Assembly: GCF_000150275.1 (NCBI RefSeq)
Contig: NW_002060976.1
Location: 7,281 to 71,280 of the forward strand
Reading direction: 5' to 3'
Length of the DNA: 64,000 nt
Source: Trichoplax adhaerens
Lineage: Eukaryota > Placozoa > Uniplacotomia > Trichoplacea > Trichoplacidae
A program made the position numbers and the translations under genes. This document shows positions 50,159 through 64,000 of the stretch, one piece after another. A model generated the notes under the pieces. The model saw only the letters and a program-made list of their open reading frames with translations, searched no databases and had not been told where the DNA came from. The stretch's first letter is position 1. Every line of letters starts with the position of its first letter.

Positions 50159-52100
50159 AGTTCCCGGTATAGTAAAGTGACCACAAAAAAGTCGATCCTT
50201 GCATTTTTTACCGATAAATGGTCGGTTGCTGTCCCTCCCTTTTTAACTTAGCGTAAGAAAAGAGAGATACTACTGTACGCTAGACATAGAGATACATCAT
50301 TTATCTCCGATCTCTTTCTTCAAATGCCTTTCAGAATAGGGAGCAGTAAATAGGACAAGAAAGAGATACAGCATGACAGTCTGCAGTGAAAGCGTCGACG
50401 TAGTACTGTAGTCTGTTAGTCTGTATCTACGCGTATCTTCTATCTCTTTCTTAAATGGCTTTCAAAATAGGGAGTATGAAAACAGGACGAGAGAAAGAGA
50501 GAGACTGCCACCGACTCTCCTTTGGCAAAAAAGATGACCTGGCTGACAGATTGAGTTGGTCATGCCTACTGAACATTGTACAGTGTTGTAGTCTGTACTG
50601 TATCGTAGAATATTAAGAACTTGAAATGGTGTACAGTATTCTCATACTAAAACCAGGCAAGAAGAGAGGGACGGCTAGCAACTTTCTTGGCCAAAAATGG
50701 GCAGCCTGACTCTTGAGCTGGCCATTTCAGTTGTACACTACATCAGTACTCTAGATGCTACAACTACTCAATGAGTAGTGGCCGGTGTACTGCACCATGA
50801 AACAAAACATTAGCTACAGTTGACGATTAAATATACAGTAGAAGGAGCCACCAAGTTGGTTATGCTTCTAGGCTACTACTGCAACTGCAATCACTTTCAT
50901 ATTGTAGTGGAAGTTATCGAGATAGAAGAAAACTTTCTTCCTGTATATCTGTCACAACACTAGCGTAGTTCCGTGCAAGATTGCAGAAATAAACTGGACC
51001 CCGCATCGTTTCGTATATCCATCATCGATCTCACTCATCAATTCACCATGACCCTCCATAACAGATATTAATACAAGTCAGTACCTAGGTTAATTGCTAA
51101 CCTCGTCTATGACTTACTGACATGAAAGCAACTGTATTACTATTGATTATATTATACTGTACAAGTAATCACTTACTTCAGAAATTCGCTTTAACTGCAG
51201 ATTGCCGTTTGAAACGCAAGTCTTCAATCAACTTACAATTTGATTGGAAAGAGTGATGCAAGTGCACAATCAATAGGATCAGTTGTTATGACAGATCAAA
51301 AAAAGCGATAAAATCGGCCCATTAGCATCAACCATAACGCTATAATCAAACTTCAAACGTGACCTAGTTCACTTTCACAATCGACGATATAGAACAAATC
51401 GACCATGCCAATTCGTATTTCACAATGCAATAATATCACTTTATTTTCCTAAAATACAGTCGATGCGGATAGGTAGGATGAAATGATTTTAGTTAATTAT
51501 ATCCAGTGGCCTAATAAAGCATACTTTCAGTACTATAGAACTGGCCCATTCAATAGCGGATTAATATTAGATTCAAAAATAGCAAAAGTTGTCCTAGTAA
51601 ATGGTCAATTGCATAAAATACTGTTAAATTAGAGCAAAAAAATTTCTCGATAATAATGACCATCTATCAAACAAGTGATAATTGTGTAAAATGGTTATAT
51701 TATATCATTATATAACGCTAACAACAGCCTAGACTGCTTCTTCGGACTGCAATATTCCATGGCAAATGGTGATCGATTCAGTGATTCCATTATAATTAGT
51801 TATCAAAAGACAACGTCATAACCATAAAAACACTATTAATTACAGAAAGAAAATTTCATAGCAAAAAGCACAAAAAGAGAGATAACGATGTGAAAAGTCA
51901 TGTTGTTAAGCATATTAAATGCTTACAACCGCCAAGCTTATTCAATGCATTTCCGAAAATGACCTATTCAAAATATTGTAATATTTCAGAGTCAATAATA
52001 ATCATTGCATTAGAATGCTTTGACTTGCCATAATACAGTCAACTTTTTCACTCATTATCATCTACGGTGCTCGTATTACAATGCAAAAATGCGTCTAATT
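50159..52100. other. Spacer downstream of TMEM245, with a small diverged repeat
   Basis: The block atctctttctt.aaatg.ctttca.aataggga recurs at about 50310 and 50440, with a weaker third form near 50625, linked to TACTG-rich sequence. The rest is AT-rich, with the presumed 3' UTR of TMEM245 at the right end. Confidence 0.5.
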
Positions 52101-56536
<4,436 letters not shown>

Positions 56537-56795
56537 AACCCAATTGCAAAGCGCTCTACTGCAAAGTTATATTAAATCAACAGAGACGTGGATCGATTCA
56601 ACTTGTACACTTTGCCATTCCTTAATGAAAGTCGAATAACGTAACACCAATACAGTCTGTGCAATCCTGCAATCCAAATAGAGTGATGAAGCAAGCCTAG
56701 AATATTTACATGGATGGCATGAACATGGTTGTCTAATCCAGGTCCAACTCTAGTGGGTTGCTACATTGATTCAAAACAGTAAGACTGGATCAACA

Positions 56796-57113
56796 TCACC
56801 CACGAAATATCCTATTGACTAAAATGGTTCCGCTAACTTGTATCGATTGTCCAGTAGTAGCAAGGACCAAAAACCTTGTTTCTGTTTCTTTTTGGCCACA
56901 GTGGAAGACTGAGAGAATGGTAAACTCACTTTTGCGTTTTTGTTTGTTTGGCTTTGATGATGGAGAGTTTAAATCAGGTTGAAGACGATGACTAGACTGG
57001 ATCATCAGCGACTTTAAGCGTTCTACTAAAGACTCTCGACAAGGTTCCGGAGCCTTGCAAGGAAGGTTGTCCAGGTCTCCAGAAGGGCGAAATCTGCAAG
57101 CGGTGCATACCAT
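56796..57113 (-). CDS. Possible short exon upstream of TMEM245, unrecognised
   Basis: A minus-strand frame starts MVCTACRFRPSGDLDNLPCK and continues with a Lys/Arg- and Ser-rich stretch to KQKRK, where a good donor (GTGAGT) at about 56935 suggests the exon ends. It has four cysteines in the first 25 residues. It could be the first exon of a separate short gene or a spurious frame. TMEM245 already has a good start at 56536, so it is unlikely to be its N-terminus. Confidence 0.25.
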   Translation of the reverse strand: MVCTACRFRPSGDLDNLPCKAPEPCRESLVERLKSLMIQSSHRLQPDLNSPSSKPNKQKRKSEFTILSVFHCGQKETETRFLVLATTGQSIQVSGTILVNRIFRG

Positions 57114-57336
57114 ACAGTGGTATAGAGTGTTCAGTCGTGTATGATACAGTAGAGTTTATGGTTGTTCAAAATAAATGGAGGATCTATGGCCTCAGGGTAA
57201 TATTGTTGCACCATTTGAAGTAGGATTATTTATTGGGGTTATGGTTGTGCTCTCCCAAATTAAACGATAGTTTATACTGAAATTTCTAATTTTGTGGACT
57301 AGATTCAACATCATGCTGAATAAAAGGCATCTGTAC

Positions 57337-57438
57337 AGAATCGCACAAACAGAATTAAAACGATATCACCCTCTTCAATAATTCAATCCGTTTGTGCGAT
57401 TCTATATAAATTTATTGAAGAGGATGATATCGTTTTAA
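57337..57438. repeat. Interleaved inverted repeats (A-B-A'-B')
   Basis: Arm A agaatcgcacaaac (57337-57350) is the exact reverse complement of 57390-57403. Arm B (57355-57381) is the reverse complement of 57412-57438 with one mismatch in 27. Because A' lies between B and B', both pairs cannot nest: the transcript could only form both as a pseudoknot, and the DNA could extrude either cruciform but not both. Confidence 0.85.
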
Positions 57439-57599
57439 CCCTATTTCTTCTTGGCCAATTGATTGATGAAGTATCAATTTAAAGATTGAATCCTTGATTA
57501 CCTTGGAGTAGAGACTACTCAACTCAAAATTTTCTCCTGTTCCTCACTGCTCGTTGTTGAAACTGCGGTTTTTCCATGATGTTCCTTGGGGAAATTTTG

Positions 57600-58150
57600 G
57601 GTGAAGTAGCTTACCTCCTTCGAGTAAGCTTTCAATGCATTTTAAAGTGTTTGAGAATGAGTAGAACAAATAAATCGTTTTTGAAAATAGAACCCATGAT
57701 AATATTGTTTCAGTCCTGTCTCTTTAGGCACTAGATTGCTACAGTATAAATTAGAAGATGGAATCCATGATAGCTATCGAATAACCTTTTAATGCATCTT
57801 TAAAATGTTTGTGAATGAGTATAGTACAAGTATAGAATATATAAATTATTTTAAGTATAGAACCCATGATCATATCGTTTAGCCCTGTTTCTTTGGGTAA
57901 TTGATTGCCATCGAATAAACTTTTAATGCATTTTTAAAGTGTTTGAGAATGAGTAGAACAAATAATTCGTTTTTAAAATAGAACCCATGATGATACTGTT
58001 TTAGCCCTGTCTCTTTGGGCTATTGATTGCTAAAGTATGAATTTGAAGATGGAATCCATGATTGCTATCGAATAACCTTTTAATGCATTTTTAAAGTCGT
58101 TGGGAATGAGTAAAACAAATAAATCGTTTAAAACTAGAACCCATGACTTT
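57600..58150. repeat. Imperfect tandem repeat, about 140-155-bp units
   Basis: Four units share aatgcatttttaaagtgt, then gagaatgagtagaacaaata, then a tagaacccatgat block and a cctgtctctttgggc block. The first block lies near 57632, 57791, 57927 and 58083. The units are diverged and non-coding. Confidence 0.8.
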
Positions 58151-60500
58151 GATTCTAATCTGACCGTCAATGGTAGCTAAATAGGCTAAGATGGACTAAC
58201 AAATCATAGCCATGAAAATTAAAGCTAACCAAGATGAATCACAATTGAATTCATTTTGTCATCGTCTACATGCTAAGAATTATTTCAAAGTCATGGTTGA
58301 TTGTCCATAATTTCTCACCTCGAAATAGTTCAAAGGATCATCCTATCTGATTTTAGAATGATAATCCCATCATAGCTCATTAAATGCAGAGTGAATACTA
58401 TCCAGATCAAATTTTATTGTTAAGAAACCACAAGTTACTCTATCACCATTGAAATTATAAGTACACGTTCAAAAACAAAACATTATATCGGAGAGATATC
58501 CAAGAATTTATTATCATTCACTCCGTAGTAATTCCATTTCCCAAGCTAAGTAACACAACGTGTAATATTCTACGTGTAATAAATGCACTGACAGCATAGG
58601 AGCTTCTAACGTTCATTGGACCTAATTGCAGGTAATATCTAATCTAGTTTTGATCGATCTCCTCGTAAGAATGATCAAGATTACTATATTTCTCTGTATC
58701 TTGTCATAGGAGTGATGCCATGACAAGTTTCTTGTGGTCCACTTTAAAGTCTTATGCGATGAAATTTAGCTTGTATCCCGCTGGAAGCTTTCAAACTGCA
58801 ATACTAACTAGTCCTAAATTAAGCACCAAAATAAGATGATGATCTTGATGACATTGTAAAACATTCAACTAGAAAGCGTAGTCAGAAATCGGATTCTTGC
58901 ACTAGTCCATCATTCGTATAATATTAAGTTACACTATATCCAAAATTTCACTGATAAAAACTTGAAGAACGAGTTGATAAAATGTTATTCTAAAAGTAAA
59001 GAGTAAAAGACCTTATAACTTGCATGAGTTTGTTCATTTTAAGGTATACCAATGCCAATGTCTATGCATACTAGTATATCATTTGCTGTTTGTCAATTTC
59101 TTTATTAAAGGCAGCACTACGTACAGTATATTAAATTCGACGCATGGATTATAAAATCCCCTCCTGTTGGTGTCAAAAATCATACATAGATTTAAAGAAG
59201 ATCAATTGAAACAATGAATAAAATAACCTTTAAAAGTTATAAGTGAAACAGGATCGTTAATTAATATTAACAATAAGAAAACCAAGATTGGATGAAATGC
59301 TTACTTACAGTAAAGAAATTTTATCTACGGAAATCACATTTGCTTTTAAGAGTTGATATAAAAATATTCACTATAGGATCTTTTATTACACAGGGACAAC
59401 AGAACATTACTGTAGCATGAACAATTGCTGCTGTACATCTAGATATTCATGAATATTGACCAAATCAATTCAATTATACTTTCGACCATCGAGAGGTAAA
59501 AATTCTATGATGTAGACCGATTTTCGTCATCATGACCTCGAGAATGTGCAATAACAGGGCCGCAGATACTCAACGGAGATGGTATAATTGTTTGTAAGAA
59601 GTGCTTCTCCGTTTAGGTATTTCTAGAACTTTTGTCAAATTGTTCAATTTATATCAAAATTCGACGATTGATCACTGTTAGAGTGATCCAAATAGTAACA
59701 CAACAATCCATATTCGAGGGAGATACAATCATTTATTTCTATTCGGCATCCTAAAAGCTTTGTTGATTGGATGTATTCTATTCAGTTCGGATTATAATTC
59801 TACTTTACCTTAACGAAATGGAATAAAATAACACAGCTATTAGTTTAAACTAAACTTCAGAGGATGTAAAGCATGAAGTAATGGATTAATCGATTTGGCT
59901 ACTGCAGTTTATCCAGATATATAGAGTTAGCAACCGGTGTATGAAGGTCTAAAATGGCTCATTAACAGTAACTTGTACTGATATAGCTGTTTGCTAGCGA
60001 CTGTAGTAATGGAGTATGCCATTCCATTGCATGACAATTTCAGTACCAAATAGCACGAGTTGTAGTGTATTAACGACTATATCATTCGCCAATGATATTT
60101 TAAAATTCTATTGGCAGTTTATAAAGAGTTTAATTCAAATATTGGCCAGTCGCAATACACCATTTCATTCAGCTGAGGATTAAAGGTTGTTTGTTGTAGA
60201 TTATCTATCACTGGGAAATCTTTGTAACTGAACTTGGAACAGATTGATTTAATCTAGAAGTTACTTGAGTCTGTCGGTTTTGGAGGCTTTCATGACGGTA
60301 TATCTTTCGCTAGGTGTGGCAAATCAGGTAAAGATAGTTACAGTACGTGCTCTAGAGACCATTAAGACTCTCTAAGGGTCTCCAATGTGCTCTGGTTCTG
60401 ATTAGTAAAGTACAGTCATTAATGATTGAATTTTAGTCTTAAAAGCTATTAAAGCAATGACTGTAATTACCAAATAGTAATTCTATTTGTTTGGCAGAGA
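58151..60500. other. Gene-poor spacer
   Basis: No coding exon, RNA gene or clear repeat was found on either strand in this 2.3-kb AT-rich stretch. Confidence 0.45.
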
Positions 60501-60970
60501 GTAAAATTAATTTGAAAGTTTCCTACTTTGGTAAAAAGCAGACGAGAAAATATTGCAACATTCTTTTTGGTACCTACAGTCTTTACTACAAAAACTTTTC
60601 AGATCCAAATTTATCCAAATTTGCATACTGTTCATTTGGCTGACAATAAAATTAATTAACTTGAAAGCTGTCTACTTTGCGAGAAAACATTGCGCTATTC
60701 ATTATTGGTAATTACACTGATTATTACAATCCCTTTTCAGAGCAAACTTTATCCAAATCGGCATATTATTCATTTGGTTGAGAATAACAGTAACTTGAAA
60801 GCTGTCTACTTGGCAGGAAAATATTGCGCTATTCTTTCTAGCTATGGTGATTTATTACAATCACTTTTCAGACCAAAATTTATCCAAATTGGAATACTAT
60901 TCCTTTGGCTGAGGATGAAATTAACTGGAAGGTTGTCTACTTTGGTAAAAAGCAGAAGATAAAACATAGC
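60500..60970. repeat. Imperfect tandem repeat, about 130-150-bp units
   Basis: About three and a half units share ttgaaagctgtctactttg, then aaaatattgcgctattc, then cttttcagaccaaaatttat and a ccaaattggcatactattca block with a following ggctgaga. Block starts lie near 60513, 60662, 60794 and 60926. A 90-codon open frame at 60690-60962 runs through the repeat and is not regarded as a gene. Confidence 0.75.
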
Positions 60971-62950
60971 GCTATGCTTAAAGAAGAATAAACAGGAAGG
61001 TGTTAACTCCAGTTGAATCTATCACTGTCAAATCTAATTCTAAATTAGGGGTATTACCAAGTGTCGTTGAGAGATTGCTTGGTTTTACAGTAAGTTTTTA
61101 TTAGCACACTATACAACTATCTTTTATTTAGATTTTCTGCTAGAAATTATCGCTATGTAACAATATCATGGATTAGGAATGCTTAGTTTTATAAGAAATA
61201 ATTATTGATAAGGTTATGTTGAGTAAGGCTTCTTGATTTTAAACAAATGTATTAGAGTCAAGTAGAAATCATAATTAGCTAGTGAACGATAAAAAAAAAC
61301 TAGATCATTCTTTTATAAACCAAAATATTTGTACTGTAGTCGGCTGGAATTGCATTTTAAGAATTATGGTAGATGGTTATCATGTACAAGCATTCTAGCA
61401 AATTTAATGATAGACACAAGCGTAGTTGCAGTGAAGCTAATTATACGCTTTTGCAACACTTCTGAAATCGATGGATTACTTTCCTTACTTCATCAAACTT
61501 GATGAACCTTGTTTTAACGCTACTCGTACATTGTAACATAACCCAAAGTGATCCACATTAGCATTTTATTCAAACTAAAACCTAGACACAAAGTGTAGAG
61601 ATGCATCTCATATTGGATTACATTGATAGCTATATTTGATATCATTCGATTTCAAAGATTTGATACTCGTATTATTAGCCAGTTTGCTATCGCATGATAA
61701 TAGATCGATGCGACTTGATATCCTGTCATTGTGAAGACACCGGATACCTTCAAATGATGATGTTGGACATAATAGAAGATTAACGATATGTTTTTAGGTA
61801 GATTGAATTATACCGTAAAACATAGTGATGGTCTATTTAAGCAAGCATCTTCTGTTTCATAACTTAAGTTTGATATTAGGCAACTTAGTTACAGTAAATA
61901 GATTAAACGAATTGTACAAGAACTGATGAGATGAGCTTAGAGGATATTAAAATTCACTTCTTTTGATCTCAGGATACATTAGATTAGGCTCTTCCCCTGA
62001 TTCATTTTTTGCCCTACTATCCTTAAAGTCAGCTGAAAAAGCCTTTTTTTTCTAAATTCTATCAGCTAGAGACAATTACTATGTGTGATAATTAGATTTA
62101 GATTGGATATACTTTTATAACAATGAATCCATTTTTAGACAATTGTTGCCTTTCTATTAAATAAGCAATCAAGCCATTAACGATAATGCTTTAGCGATCA
62201 ATCCTTGGACCAAGGATTATTTCAAAGGTTAAGGATAACTAAAACCAAGGACGAACGCTAGTTTGATCTACGTACAATCAGTACTGTACTATGCAATCGC
62301 GATATTTCTGTCCTTAACTACGTAACCAATATCGTCGACGACTTCAACTTAAAATGAAAGATGAATGCTAGTGAATGTTTGATAGTATATTAAGAGGAAA
62401 TATCGCCAAAACATCAGTTTAATAATATAAACTATGCATGATAACATAAATAAGTATGATGGTAACGTAACGTAAGAGTTGCTCCAATTTTAAACGCAGG
62501 CAGCCTTCCCTTGAAGCAATCCGTGACAATTAGCAATCAACTTAGGGACTTGTCTAATCAAAACCAAAAGCAAAATATCATTTTAAAGCTTCAAGACAGT
62601 ATAAAACTAAGCCCCAATGGACGATTTATTCTCTCATTTATTGCGGTAATAGATTGTATGTTAATCATTTGTCACGTAACAGTGCAATATAGATTATTGA
62701 TTCCGGCTTTGTGACGATTAATTTATTGATTTGATAGATTAGATCTTGTCTTGCTCTTATTCTTCCTACTAGGCACGTGATTTTTTTTCACGCTATGGTT
62801 CAAATGGCGCTATAAGGCAATGATTGTTGTTTAATTGTCTTGTAAATTAGAATTGGGCTCATTGAGTTGGCAAAAAGGACGACTGGATCCGACTACAAAT
62901 AAAAATTATTTGTCAACAATTTTCATAGCACTTTCTTGCCTCATCTTACA
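60971..62950. other. Spacer upstream of the OATP gene
   Basis: AT-rich sequence that should contain the promoter and any 5' untranslated exon of the OATP gene. A 67-codon frame at 62511-62714 on the plus strand has a hydrophobic end but no support. Confidence 0.45.
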
Positions 62951-62951
62951 G

Positions 62952-64000
62952 GAGGGCCTGAAAGCGATGTTTAAAAGTAAACATTTACCGACAACTTCAT
63001 CCAATTCATCCCGTGGTGGTATTTCTACAGCAATGGAGCAAAGGGATGAAAATGATGAAATGGAGGAATCAACCATGTACCGCTATGGGCTGGGTCCATT
63101 TCAACCTCAATGCCTTCAAATTCTTAATCATCGATGGTGGCTAATTACAGTCATTTGCTTGTATATCATCTTTGCCGGAATGCTAATGACTGGATTTTCT
63201 GCGGTAACAGTAACATCATTAGAGAAACGCTATGAGTTGAGAAGCACTGAAACAGGAGCGCTGCCTTCCGCTGGCGAAATTGCCAGCGCCATCATTGGTA
63301 TATTAGCAAGTTATTTCGCTGGTCGACATCATAAAGGAAGATATTTAAGTGTAGGTGCGATCGTTTTGGCGTTAGGGGCTTTGATGTATTCATTGCCTCA
63401 TTTCGTCACGGATCCATACACCGTGGTCAGTTCTTCCACCAATTATAGCGATTTATGTCTAGAAACGCAATCCACACCATCCAATCTATGCGATAAAGAA
63501 TTTCATCATGGCGGACAATCAAACATTCGCTATTTCTTTTACATGTTTCTAGTAGCACAATTACTGATGGGAGCAGGGAATAATTTAATCTGGAATGTTG
63601 GTACGGCTTATATCGATGAAAATGTTCATCCCGTTTCTTCGCCGTTATACATCGCCGTTACTTATACCGTTAGTGTTGTCGGACCTGCTGCGGGCTATAT
63701 TTTAGGAGGAATCTTTTTAAATCGGTACATCAATTGGCCAGAAGCACCACCACCAGGTACAGTTTCTTGCCTCATTGAATTGTTAAATGATCTGTTTAAG
63801 CCATCATTTATTTTATTACTTCATTATTAAGTTAAAAGACAATTTGTAATGATATTATGGGACTCTTTAAAATCCCTATTGCTATATCAAGGTTTAACAC
63901 CATATGATGCACGCTGGATTGGTGCTTGGTGGCTTTGTTTTATCGTCTCTGCTGCTTCTTTAGGATTCATTGCTGTACCTCTTTTTGGATTTCCACGAAA
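62952..64000 (+). CDS. Organic anion transporter (OATP/SLCO family), 5' part
   Basis: SLCO proteins are 12-helix plasma-membrane carriers of the major facilitator superfamily that take up organic anions such as conjugated steroids and prostanoids. The first coding exon follows an acceptor (cttacag) at 62951; I take ATG 62967 (MFKSKHLPTT) rather than the longer open frame that reads through the acceptor. A cytosolic N-terminus leads to YRYGLGPFQPQCLQI, the first helix (LITVICLYIIFAGMLMTGFS), LEKRYELRSTETGALPSAGE with a following IASAIIGILASYFAGRHHKG, a first outer loop with NYSD and cysteines, then QLLMGAGNNLIWNVGTAYID and SPLYIAVTYTVSVVGPAAGY. The exon ends at 63756 (G|GTACAG). The second exon starts at 63892 (LTPYDARWIGAWWLCFIVSA) and runs to the window edge. 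The fit to SLCO is good. The exact subfamily cannot be told from the N-terminal third. Confidence 0.9.

Noticed and set aside
60690-60962. 90-codon plus-strand frame
   Set aside because: Runs across a tandem repeat and shows no recognisable domain.

Overview
The window looks like AT-rich nuclear DNA from an early-branching animal. It has short spliceosomal introns with clean GT...AG borders, a run of assembly Ns at 17058-17588, and conserved animal genes: Mago nashi, the GATOR1 subunit NPRL3, TMEM245, an OATP/SLCO transporter, an Arl4-type GTPase and Apaf-1-like NB-ARC proteins. A placozoan (Trichoplax or a relative) is my best guess. It rests on gene content and compactness, not on a database match.

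Region 1 (1-34 kb) is an accessory cluster of tandemly duplicated, minus-strand Apaf-1-like genes. Copy A (cut by the left edge, to 9021) and copy B (11907-21937) look intact and share exon boundaries almost base for base. Each encodes an unrecognised N-terminal domain of about 440-460 residues, an NB-ARC ATPase, an Apaf-1-type helical domain and a long beta-rich C-terminus built from small phase-0 exons. A decayed copy C (about 30.0-31.93 kb, with a possible fragment near 25.9 kb) and fragments of a copy D (33.1-33.8 kb) follow. Between the copies lie a broken plus-strand TPR array (23.1-25.15 kb), an orphan CARD-like exon (about 27.5 kb) and a short dispersed repeat that interrupts the TPR array.

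Region 2 (34.9-48.5 kb) holds core genes: NPRL3 (minus, start 38890), then MAGOH (plus, 40431-40868, no intron) in head-to-head orientation across repeat-rich DNA, and a single-exon Arl4-like GTPase (minus). It also holds scattered possible exons of unrecognised minus-strand genes.

Region 3 (48.9-64 kb) begins with a six-copy 197-bp satellite. TMEM245 follows (minus, eight exons resolved), then a long gene-poor stretch with three repeat clusters, and the 5' part of an OATP transporter running off the right edge.

Where spliced exons are given, I joined them by hand from splice sites, reading phase and comparison of copies A and B. They have not been checked against transcripts.
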